This document shows, piece by piece, positions 1 to 6,987 of a DNA stretch of 32,855 bases. The notes under the pieces were generated by a model. That model did no database searches. It was not told the origin of the DNA and saw only the letters and a program-made list of their open reading frames with translations. Source of the stretch: an uncultured Desulfobacterales bacterium (GTDB taxonomy: Bacteria; Desulfobacterota; Desulfobacteria; Desulfobacterales; JAFDCJ01); contig CAMYLH010000043.1 in assembly GCA_947259065.1 (NCBI GenBank), forward strand, positions 6,906 through 39,760, given 5' to 3'. Both the position numbers and the translations under genes were made by a program. Positions within the stretch are counted from its first letter, which is position 1, and the number at the start of each line of letters is the position of its first letter.

Positions 1-1
1 G

Positions 2-100
2 AGCATGTCGTTTCTGAGATCCAACAAAGCTGAAGACCCCAATCCTATCCACAGATATGTCATCAAGCATCTGGAATTAAATCTTGCTCTTGAATATTAA
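2..100 (+). CDS. C-terminal end of an unknown gene, cut by the window edge
   Basis: Reading from base 2 gives 33 open codons ending in TAA at 98-100, with a tail ending HLELNLALEY. The gene would start upstream of the window. Nothing in the 32 visible residues identifies a family. An in-frame ATG at base 5 exists, but no ribosome binding site can be judged, so this is only a plausible gene end. The 160 bases that follow up to the next gene are AT-rich and may hold a promoter, but I see no convincing boxes. Confidence 0.35.
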   Translation, partial: SMSFLRSNKAEDPNPIHRYVIKHLELNLALEY

Positions 101-262
101 GTCAATTGCAGAGATTGAATTTAATTAGTCCCTTCCCCATTCACTATTGCCTTTTAAGGTCATTTCTGCTTTATTAAGGTCGATCAAAGTGATTTCAAAA
201 CGTCAATTTTTCTAGAATCAACATAACTATCCTGATACATCGGAACTAACCTCAGTCAAATA

Positions 263-1198
263 ATGGATAGATCGGCTAAAATAATCGTTGTTGTTGTAGT
301 GATTGTAGCGGGCGCCTTTTTTATTTACAGCAAGTTTGCCGGCTGGCATGCCAGCGAACTTGAAACAACTGTCAAGCAGGAGAAGAAGATCTGGCAGGAC
401 GAAGCGGATCAAATGAGGCAGGAGATCGCCACTCTCAGGCAAGAGCTGGCTCTCGTCAAAGGGCAAAACGTTAGGCCAGGTAAATTGGCGGAGGTTTTCG
501 GAGAGGCACAACAGGAAGGTAAAGAATTAACTCAGAAATTAGAAGGGGAAACGGCTGTGGGGAAAAAACAGCCTAGTTTCGCTGAGGTTGAAAGCCATGT
601 GATGGCTTTTTTCAGTTATATGGATGACCAGGAATATGTTCAATCGTATAAATTTAAAGAGGGGACCTATCGCCAGTATCAAATTGCCATCAAAAAATTA
701 TCATCAACATTACCGAAGATTTCTGGTGAAATGTCCTCGCTTTATAATATTGTTCGCAATGTGGCCCATTTCTATCGGGTTATGGGGAAAAAAAGAGTTC
801 TTCTCATCAAACAATTGCTGCAGAACGAGTCTGAAGTAATTGAATCGGTCATGCGAACCTTTTATATGTGGTTTACTATGGACGATGAAGGACATTCCAC
901 CATGCAGGGCCGCCCTTCAATGAAGATAATGTATGAATACGCAGGCTATATTTTAAATACTTTGGGAGGAAGAAGTTATCTATTGAGAAGAGATCCAAAG
1001 GTAAGAACCCTAACGACATACTACTGTGTTCTTATTCTGGACAAAGCCAACGATGAAGAGCTCAATTCAAAAGGTATCGATATCAGGCCCTATATAAGAT
1101 CTTCTTTGATGGATATCGAAAGGCAAACCGGTTTAGTCCATCAAAAAGAGTATTTAACCATACTCAGAGAGCTAAGGCTTAAGTATCATCCCTATTGA
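263..1198 (+). CDS. Unknown membrane-anchored coiled-coil protein
   Basis: This is a 311-residue protein of unrecognised family. Residues about 6-24 form one strongly hydrophobic segment (KIIVVVVVIVAGAFFIYSKF), so the protein is probably anchored in the inner membrane by its N-terminus. Residues about 35-95 are rich in Glu, Gln and Lys and read as a coiled coil. The remaining 200 residues are soluble, Tyr- and Arg-rich, and probably mostly helical. The ATG at 263 precedes the membrane segment directly, but no good Shine-Dalgarno is visible before it. The stop lies 26 bases before the next gene, which suggests an operon with the envelope protein and the AMP nucleosidase downstream. No enzymatic motif is seen. 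Confidence 0.75.
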   Translation: MDRSAKIIVVVVVIVAGAFFIYSKFAGWHASELETTVKQEKKIWQDEADQMRQEIATLRQELALVKGQNVRPGKLAEVFGEAQQEGKELTQKLEGETAVGKKQPSFAEVESHVMAFFSYMDDQEYVQSYKFKEGTYRQYQIAIKKLSSTLPKISGEMSSLYNIVRNVAHFYRVMGKKRVLLIKQLLQNESEVIESVMRTFYMWFTMDDEGHSTMQGRPSMKIMYEYAGYILNTLGGRSYLLRRDPKVRTLTTYYCVLILDKANDEELNSKGIDIRPYIRSSLMDIERQTGLVHQKEYLTILRELRLKYHPY

Positions 1199-1224
1199 GT
1201 CAGAGTTCAACACAGGAAGATGCT

Positions 1225-1818
1225 ATGAAAAGATTCAAGCAAATTTTATATGGTTTGGTCTTAATGTTTATCAGCGCTGGTATTTTACATGGGACTGATT
1301 TGCAGGAAGGTTTTTTGGGAACTAACTGGGGGGCTGATATCTCAGATTTGACGGGATTAAGCAAACTTTCTCAAAAGGGAGATGTCAGTTATTATCGGAA
1401 CCCGCAAAAATCTTACACCGTATTCGGCATCGATACAGCCAATGTTATTTTTGGGTTTTTCAAGGATAAATTCTTTGCTGTTTATATTGCGGTAGATTCA
1501 ATTGAGGTTTTTGACCGGACAAAAAATCATCTTACTCAAAAATTCGGATCGCCGCTGACCATACTGAAGACAAAAAATCAGCAAACAATTTTCTCTTGGA
1601 AACAAACAAATACCAGAATAAAGCTAAAGTTATATGAAAAAGACGGTAAAATAAAACTGGCTTTTTATAACACGCCACTTGCAAGAAAAGTCAATCAGGC
1701 ACAACGGGAAATATTCCCGCAAATACCGGCGGAAGACTTTTCCATTGACAACCGCAGCCGGCAACAAGCCATCGATGACCGCAGACTGAAACAAGCCATT
1801 GATGTGATGGGCTTTTAG
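1225..1818 (+). CDS. Unknown exported protein
   Basis: The ORF track opens this frame at a TTG (1195), but the better start is ATG 1225. It is preceded by AGGAAG, and the protein then begins with a clean signal peptide (MKRFKQILYGLVLMFISAG...), cleaved probably near residues 20-23. The mature part of about 175 residues opens with EGFLGTNWGADIS, an arrangement seen in small periplasmic proteins that start with a short 'LG..WG' strand. It has alternating beta-strand-like sequence and a charged Gln/Arg-rich tail. There are no cysteines and no catalytic motif. It sits between an unknown membrane protein and the AMP nucleosidase, with gaps of 26 and 12 bases, so the three are probably co-transcribed. 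Function unknown. Confidence 0.75.
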   Translation: MKRFKQILYGLVLMFISAGILHGTDLQEGFLGTNWGADISDLTGLSKLSQKGDVSYYRNPQKSYTVFGIDTANVIFGFFKDKFFAVYIAVDSIEVFDRTKNHLTQKFGSPLTILKTKNQQTIFSWKQTNTRIKLKLYEKDGKIKLAFYNTPLARKVNQAQREIFPQIPAEDFSIDNRSRQQAIDDRRLKQAIDVMGF

Positions 1819-1830
1819 AAGGAAAAATTG

Positions 1831-2616
1831 ATGTCGCTCAAGGAACACGAATACATACGGCAAACATTGGAAAGATACACGAACTGTAAACTTGAAGATT
1901 TTTGTGATCATGTGCTGATTACCAATTTCAAACAGTATATCAAGCGCTTTAGAGAGAAAACCAAAGGCAAGTCCGCAGAAGGTAATTTCCGGATCGTCAA
2001 TGCCAAGGAAAAGAACTGTACCTTGATCGATTTTGGCATCGGCTCTCCTCAAGCGGCTCTTATCATCAATTGTCTTGCCTATCTCGACAACCTCAAATCC
2101 GTCATTATGCTGGGTATGTGCGGTGGAATCGACGACATCCTGGAAGTGGGGGATTTTTTAGTTCCTTCAGCCGCCATCCGCGGCGAAGGCACAAGTCGAC
2201 ACTACCTGCCGCTTGAGTTTCCCGCCATACCGGCCTCGTCGGTGAACCTGTATTGCATCGGAGCTGTCCGCAAAGTCGGTCTTACCCCCCGATTCGGCAT
2301 TGTCTACACCACTGACAGGCGGTTGTGGGAATTTGATGAAGAATTCATCGATTATTTAAGGAAACAAAGAATCCTCGCCATTGAGATGGAACTGGCGACT
2401 CTTTTTTCGGTGGCTTACCGCTACGAAGTGCCTATCGGATCGATCATGCTGGTCTCCGACATGCCCCTGCAGAAAAGAGGCATCAAGGATAAAAAGCTGT
2501 ATAACAAGATTTATTCGGAATACATGGATATCCATTTGGATATTGGCATGGATGCAGCAGTAAAAATAAATACGAATTGGCGCACAGTAACACGAAAGCT
2601 CTCCAGTGAGTGGTAG
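1831..2616 (+). CDS. amn: AMP nucleosidase (short, PNP/UDP-phosphorylase fold)
   Basis: The protein (261 residues) belongs to the nucleoside phosphorylase/nucleosidase superfamily and most resembles the short form of AMP nucleosidase, which hydrolyses AMP to adenine and ribose 5-phosphate in the cytosol. Visible signatures are the core strand and glycine loop VIMLGMCGGIDDILEVGDFL (about residues 90-110) and the late ribose-binding acidic motif AIEMELATLFSVA (about 185-197). The next strand ends SDMPLQKRG, which corresponds to the purine-binding Asp. The long N-terminal domain of the E. coli Amn enzyme is absent. ATG 1831 follows AGAAGGA at 7 bases; the TTG just before it is a less likely start. 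It is third in the operon and closed by a terminator overlapping its stop. MTA/SAH nucleosidase is a weaker alternative. Confidence 0.82.
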   Translation: MSLKEHEYIRQTLERYTNCKLEDFCDHVLITNFKQYIKRFREKTKGKSAEGNFRIVNAKEKNCTLIDFGIGSPQAALIINCLAYLDNLKSVIMLGMCGGIDDILEVGDFLVPSAAIRGEGTSRHYLPLEFPAIPASSVNLYCIGAVRKVGLTPRFGIVYTTDRRLWEFDEEFIDYLRKQRILAIEMELATLFSVAYRYEVPIGSIMLVSDMPLQKRGIKDKKLYNKIYSEYMDIHLDIGMDAAVKINTNWRTVTRKLSSEW

Positions 2617-2625
2617 CTTTTTTTA
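2595..2625 (+). terminator. Intrinsic terminator overlapping the amn stop codon
   Basis: AAAGCT at 2595-2600 pairs with AGCTTT at 2615-2620. An inner CCA/TGG pairing shortens the loop, and the second arm runs into seven T residues. The stop codon TAG lies inside the 3' arm. It would end the three-gene operon. Confidence 0.65.
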
Positions 2626-2742
2626 TTAGCCCTAAGGTTGCAAAAGTCGCAAGGCTTCAGAGTCATGGCGTCAAATGTGAAGTCCGCGGCGGAACAACAC
2701 AGAATCTGAAGCCCTCCGGCTTTCCGCGTTGTTTAAGGGTAA

Positions 2743-2961
2743 GCAACATGGCAACATCGACCCCATCCATTTGTAATAGGCAGTGTAACCTATGCTGAGC
2801 GATTTTTTGCGAAGATTGATGCCGAGATCAAGTTAAAAGTCGCTCAATTTAGGCGCAACTATGTCACCCGCATGATCATGACGGATCTGCAGTTTCGAAT
2901 GCTGGAAGGACCATGGCCAACAAAAACAAAAACCAAGGTGAGAATCTGTTTAAAGCTGTAA
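2743..2961 (+). pseudogene. Possible gene remnant without a start codon
   Basis: The interval between the AMP nucleosidase and the next gene is about 300 bases. One frame is open between two stops and reads like real protein in its middle: VIGSVTYAERFFAKIDAE, followed by a basic helix and RMIMTDLQFRMLEGPW. There is no start codon or ribosome binding site for it, and it runs 49 bases into the next gene in another frame, where its residues become simple Lys/Thr repeats. I read it as the degraded C-terminal part of an unidentified gene. It may equally be chance. Confidence 0.22.
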
Positions 2962-3404
2962 TAATGACTCATATTATTCTGTTTCTTCACCTGTTGATCA
3001 TTGTCGGTTTAGTATTGATGGTCATTTTCATTCGGGGTATCACCCAGCAAATTTTATGGATCTTTCTGGGAGCAACAGGTCTTTTCATACTGTCAGGCTT
3101 TTTTATATTCCGGCGCATTAAATCTAAAGGGAAAAAAATGCTCCATGATATTGAAAATGCTTCCTTTTTTCAGGGTAGGAGTTTTGAGGTCAGTTTTCTC
3201 AGGGGAATGGCGTCTCTTAAATTTGGCCAACCTGATGACGGCCTGAAAGCGATTAAAAATCCATCATCTGGGGCAAAATTTCAGTTGGAAGATCCTGAAA
3301 CCGTCAGTATCCGCGAGCTGACCGAACTTGCTCGGATATATGAAAAAAACTTGATTACAACCGAAGAATATAACAGAGCAAAGAATCAGATTCTTAAATC
3401 TTAA
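2913..3404 (+). CDS. Small membrane protein with C-terminal SHOCT domain
   Basis: This 163-residue protein has two adjacent transmembrane segments (about residues 16-40 and 45-66), the second ending in a basic FRRIKSKGKK. The cytoplasmic part ends in about 27 residues, LTELARIYEKNLITTEEYNR..., that match the SHOCT pattern, a short C-terminal helix pair found in many small membrane and phage-like proteins and thought to mediate oligomerisation or ligand contact. ATG 2913 follows GGAAGGA closely (short spacing). It stands alone between a terminator and a convergent operon. The molecular function is not known. Confidence 0.75.
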   Translation: MANKNKNQGENLFKAVIMTHIILFLHLLIIVGLVLMVIFIRGITQQILWIFLGATGLFILSGFFIFRRIKSKGKKMLHDIENASFFQGRSFEVSFLRGMASLKFGQPDDGLKAIKNPSSGAKFQLEDPETVSIRELTELARIYEKNLITTEEYNRAKNQILKS

Positions 3405-3516
3405 TAGGGATAGGCTTATATGAAAACACCGGAAATCCGTTGAAGAAAACTATTGGCTTAGAGTTGCCTAAAAAATAAACGTTCAGTCCGGTATTGCGTC
3501 TTTAGATTGAATTGAT

Positions 3517-3903
3517 TCAATCGGAAAGAATATGGAGTCTGGACATTATATCTTCAAAATCGGCATGTTGAATTTGATGCCAGGGATTTTTAGGAATAAA
3601 GTGCAGAGCTGATTTGACATCCGGCGAAAACACCTTGCCGACCTGAAGGTTCGGTACCTTGAGAAGAAATTTGAATTCCTCTCCGAAATCCAGAAGCAAG
3701 TCCAGATCGTCACTGTCTTCAAGAAGCTCGACCATCAGGATGTTACGAACTCGTCCCCGTCCCCTTAAATAGCGCTGCCCCCGCTGGTCGGAATAAACTT
3801 CGACAATGACATTTTCAACTGAAACTGCCCGGTCTTCACCGGCCATGAGCAAAGCCTGCTCCACCATATATTCTCCGTCGGCAAATGGTATCCAGTTATT
3901 CAT
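3517..3903 (-). CDS. Unknown protein downstream of the SpoIIE-type phosphatase
   Basis: The reading frame is open from 4065, but its first part overlaps the end of the phosphatase gene. I prefer the ATG at 3903, which has AGGGGAA about eight bases upstream and gives a 128-residue protein. ATG 3945 (142 residues) is the alternative. The protein is acidic and soluble, starts NNWIPFADGEYMVEQALLMA, and has an Asp/Leu-rich middle (DSDDLDLLLDFGEEF). It does not show the N-, G1- or G2-boxes of an anti-sigma kinase or a STAS domain, which are the usual companions of such phosphatases. Its position about 70 bases after the phosphatase stop suggests co-transcription and a role in the same signalling unit. 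No family recognised. Confidence 0.55.
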   Translation of the reverse strand: MNNWIPFADGEYMVEQALLMAGEDRAVSVENVIVEVYSDQRGQRYLRGRGRVRNILMVELLEDSDDLDLLLDFGEEFKFLLKVPNLQVGKVFSPDVKSALHFIPKNPWHQIQHADFEDIMSRLHILSD

Positions 3904-3973
3904 ATCCAAATTCCCCTGGTGCTCGGATCGGTTGTTATGCCACATAATATGCACTCTTTCATTGATTCCAAGC

Positions 3974-5587
3974 TCAGGGAATCCTTCTGATGGCCAACAG
4001 GGTGATATCATCAAATTGGTCGGCCCCGCCAATGTGCTCCTGAAGGCTGCTTGCGATTCGATCAAGCAACTCGGCGGCTGTGGATGACGGTGTTTCTATT
4101 ATTGACACCAACCGCTCCATGGTGAAAAATGCACCGTCTGATGAGCCTGCTTCTGTCACGCCATCCGTGTATCCCAACAGAAGGTCTCCCGGCGCCATAT
4201 GAGTCTGCTGAATCCTAAACTCGATTTCCGGTTCGATTCCCACCGCTGGCCCTGTGAACGAAAGATTTTCTTTTACACCTCCGGCGGACCCCACAATATA
4301 TAATGGCTCATGTCCCCCGTTAACATAACTCAGGTCGCCGGAATCCGGATCTAGTATCCCGAAAAATAACGTGGCGAACATGGCAAGATCACCGTGATTT
4401 AACGCTATGTAGTTATTGGTGAGTTTAACGGCTTTCAGAGCTGTGACGTGTGTTGGATCCAAAGATGGGCTGTCTGCAAACCGGGCAGGCTCATCAAGCA
4501 GGTTTTCACCGCAGGTTACCGGCAATCCGTCCATGGAAGTTTGTCCCGAAAACACGCGGATCAGGCTGCGAAAAAGTGCCATGAAAAGCGCGGCCCCCAC
4601 ACCTTTGTCACACACGTCGGCGACCACAAAGCCGATGCTGCCCCCGGGAAGCTCAAAGATATCATAAAAATCACCGGCTACCTGACGGGCCGGCTTGAAA
4701 AACGCGGCGGTTTCCCAGCCCGGCATTTGCAGCAATTGATCGGGTAAAAAATTAATCTGCATGAGTCTGCCTTTTTCCAGCTCGTTGTTGAGTACCTGCG
4801 AGTAGGCTTCAACCTGTTGAAAACTTTCCAGCAAGGCCTCCTCTGCTTTTTTCCTTTCGTTGATAGCATCGGATATCTGACGGTACATCTGACGAAATGC
4901 ACCGATCACTTCACCCAACTCATCGTTGCGTTGAACCTTGACGGAATAAAAATCGGGGGTTTGATTGTCTTTGCTCAATGACTCACCGGCTCGAAGGAGA
5001 TCATGTCTCAAATCCAGGATAGGATTAACCACCATCCATCGCAGGGTGAGCCAGGTACCAACAGTAACAACGAGCGAAATGATCACCACCAGCCCAGCAA
5101 TTCGCAAAAAAAAGGCAAACAGGCGCTGCTTTACAGAGGATGAATCATGGCGCAAGATCAACCGATAGTCTCTTTGAAGCTTCACCGGTGAGGCGATGTC
5201 ATAGTAGGACCCGTCCCCGTTTAAGAGGAAGGTCAACCCGGCAGGTTTGACATGGTCAATTTGCAATTCAGGCATTTTGCCAAAGGCACCGATTTTTTCC
5301 CCGTCAGATCTGTAAAGTATCCCTCCGACAACCATCTTGCTATCCTGGAGCTCTTTAACATGCTGAAAAAGCTCGCTGTCCGAGGCATCCGGCTTTGCGA
5401 TCTTAACCATTAACGCGATCCGTGCGGCAGAAATTTCTTTCAATTGAAAAAGAAGTTCTTTTTCACGGTTTTTGTAAGAAGGGATAAAAATCAGGGTTTC
5501 GATCACGATGACGCTGATAAAAACCCAAAATGCAATGCGTCGAGACAGCAGGGATGCCGGAAAACGAAACAGATCTTTTAATGACAT
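3974..5587 (-). CDS. Membrane sensor phosphatase: HAMP plus SpoIIE/RsbU PP2C domain
   Basis: The domains read in order as follows. A first membrane segment lies at about residues 16-36 (IAFWVFISVIVIETLIFIP). An extracytoplasmic sensor region of about 130 residues comes next, then a second membrane segment at about 170-192. A HAMP linker begins VNPILDLRHDLLRAGESL, and a coiled coil follows at about 240-285. The PP2C-type SpoIIE domain fills the rest. The metal-binding signatures are visible: GDFYDIFELPGG, VADVCDKGVGAALFMA, YVNGGHEPLY, LLGYTDGVTEA and FDDITLLAI. Such proteins dephosphorylate a Ser/Thr phosphoprotein, usually an anti-sigma factor antagonist, in response to an external signal. 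ATG 5587 is preferred over the ORF start at 5623 because AGGAG lies nine bases before it and the protein then starts just ahead of the membrane segment. No STAS or HATPase partner is adjacent. Confidence 0.88.
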   Translation of the reverse strand: MSLKDLFRFPASLLSRRIAFWVFISVIVIETLIFIPSYKNREKELLFQLKEISAARIALMVKIAKPDASDSELFQHVKELQDSKMVVGGILYRSDGEKIGAFGKMPELQIDHVKPAGLTFLLNGDGSYYDIASPVKLQRDYRLILRHDSSSVKQRLFAFFLRIAGLVVIISLVVTVGTWLTLRWMVVNPILDLRHDLLRAGESLSKDNQTPDFYSVKVQRNDELGEVIGAFRQMYRQISDAINERKKAEEALLESFQQVEAYSQVLNNELEKGRLMQINFLPDQLLQMPGWETAAFFKPARQVAGDFYDIFELPGGSIGFVVADVCDKGVGAALFMALFRSLIRVFSGQTSMDGLPVTCGENLLDEPARFADSPSLDPTHVTALKAVKLTNNYIALNHGDLAMFATLFFGILDPDSGDLSYVNGGHEPLYIVGSAGGVKENLSFTGPAVGIEPEIEFRIQQTHMAPGDLLLGYTDGVTEAGSSDGAFFTMERLVSIIETPSSTAAELLDRIASSLQEHIGGADQFDDITLLAIRRIP

Positions 5588-6008
5588 TACCTTCTTCTCC
5601 TGATTCCTTCGGTGAGCTCTCAATCAAAGCTATGATTTTTAATAAAAATTTTCTGTAATTATTTTAGGTTAAGTGAGAGTAGGTATAATTGACGACTTTG
5701 TCAAATTCAACCCCAATAGTTGTATTCGGACAATCCGGCTTGGCAATTCGAATTCAAGATGGCCCGATGAGGGTGAGCTTTTTTGTACCTAAAAATTCAC
5801 AAATCAGCTGGAACATATCGGCCGCCTATTTGGCACCAGTAAGTCGACTAAGGCGAAAGATTCATTACATAAAATCCGTTTTTTAAAAGCCTGACGTTCA
5901 ATGATCTCTTCCTTGACAATAACATAAATTCGTGACCTAGTAAGGAAAAAAACAGGTCAAGAAGCCTGCCAAACAGCCATTCTCTTTATTATTAATGGAG
6001 GCTTAGCG
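5588..6008. other. Gene-free stretch between divergent genes
   Basis: About 420 AT-rich bases separate the phosphatase gene (minus) from the next plus-strand gene. The 65-codon ORF at 5689-5886 starts at TTG without a ribosome binding site and has no protein-like composition, so I do not call it. A TTGACA at 5913-5918 could be a -35 box for the gene at 6009, but the nearest -10-like sequence (TAGTAA) is at a poor 19-base spacing. No repeats or stable hairpins were noticed. Confidence 0.4.
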
Positions 6009-6329
6009 ATGTTTAAAAAACTGACCGGTAAAATTTTTGGGAAAGACACTTCCAAATCCTCATCAGACGGCTTTTTCTTGAATGTGCGCTGCAATGAATG
6101 TCGGGAGCAATTTCACCTTTTTATTAATAAATCCTGGGAACTGATGCAAAATTTCGAAAATAACGGCAGCGTAACTTATTCCTTACAAAAAGAAATATTC
6201 GGGGTTGGCTGCAAAAATCGTATCCAGGTGAAAATGCAGTTCGACAGCGGAAAAAATCTGAAATCCAGACAAATCGAAAATGGTGAGTTTATTGAGGATA
6301 AACATCCCCGGCAATCTAACGGACCCTGA
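6009..6329 (+). CDS. Small conserved cysteine-containing protein, function unknown
   Basis: This is a 106-residue soluble protein with a strong GGAGG site seven to eight bases before ATG 6009. After a basic N-terminus it contains FFLNVRCNECREQFHLFINK, where a CxxC pair sits between beta strands, and later VGCKNRIQVKMQFDSGKNL. This layout (RCN-C..., a strand with an aromatic, then a cysteine and '...FD..K.L....I..G.FI') recalls a small uncharacterised family I have seen in anaerobic bacteria. The two or three cysteines could hold a metal, but the usual four zinc ligands are not present. It is a single gene, about 90 bases before the oxidoreductase operon; whether it is co-transcribed is unclear. 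Confidence 0.7.
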   Translation: MFKKLTGKIFGKDTSKSSSDGFFLNVRCNECREQFHLFINKSWELMQNFENNGSVTYSLQKEIFGVGCKNRIQVKMQFDSGKNLKSRQIENGEFIEDKHPRQSNGP

Positions 6330-6420
6330 TTTTCGGATAGGAAAAAACTTAGTGTTACGATTCGACGGACTTAGCCCCCTCGGTGAGCCGTTTTAAATGA
6401 AACACGATTCAAGGTAACAT

Positions 6421-6987
6421 ATGCAGGAAATACGTTTTCACGGACGTGGTGGGCAGGGAACGGTGGTAGCCTCAATATTGTTGGCCAAAGCCTTTTTCAG
6501 CGCCGGTTGTTGGGTTCAATCTTTTCCCGTCTTTGGCGTGGAAAGACGAGGGGCACCGGTGGAAGCCTATTTGCGCCTGGCTAAGGAAAAAATTCTGATC
6601 CGCAGCAACGTGTATACCCCGGATCATGTGATGGTACAGGATGTCAAATTGCTGGAATTAGTGGATGTCACCGCCGGGCTTAAACCGGGGGGCTGGATCC
6701 TGGTTAACGCCTCGGTCCAACCCGAAAATCTGGAAGTCTTCTCCGGTTTCCACCTGGCCTGGGTCGATGCCACCGGCATTGCCATCCAAAACCGGCTGGG
6801 CACGCGCACTCATCCCATTATCAATACAGCCATGATCGGCGCATTCAGCCGCATGATGGAGATGCCACCCCTGGAAATGATTTCAGATGCCATTAAAGAG
6901 GACATTGCCGTCAAACCGGAGCAGAATGTCAGGGCAGCAAAAGATGCCTATGAGAGTGTGCAGTTTCAAGGAATCAGCAATGAATGA
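6421..6987 (+). CDS. 2-oxoacid:acceptor oxidoreductase, gamma subunit
   Basis: The 188-residue protein is the gamma subunit of a pyruvate/2-oxoacid:ferredoxin oxidoreductase type enzyme. It starts with the family signature MQEIRFHGRGGQGTVVAS and continues with FPVFGVERRGAPVEAYLR, which helps close the CoA/TPP pocket of the complex. Its length is normal for the subunit. It is the first gene of a four-gene operon. The stop overlaps the start of the next gene by eight bases (ATGAATGA), which indicates translational coupling. The substrate cannot be read from this subunit: pyruvate, 2-oxoisovalerate, indolepyruvate, 2-oxoglutarate and phenylglyoxylate enzymes all share it. Confidence 0.9.
   Translation: MQEIRFHGRGGQGTVVASILLAKAFFSAGCWVQSFPVFGVERRGAPVEAYLRLAKEKILIRSNVYTPDHVMVQDVKLLELVDVTAGLKPGGWILVNASVQPENLEVFSGFHLAWVDATGIAIQNRLGTRTHPIINTAMIGAFSRMMEMPPLEMISDAIKEDIAVKPEQNVRAAKDAYESVQFQGISNE

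Noticed and set aside
2610-2798. 62-codon ORF after the AMP nucleosidase
   Set aside because: It begins inside the terminator and its residues are not protein-like; another frame in the same place looks more like a gene remnant.
5689-5886. 65-codon plus-strand ORF upstream of the 106-residue protein
   Set aside because: It starts at TTG with no ribosome binding site, has no recognisable family, and lies in AT-rich intergenic DNA.
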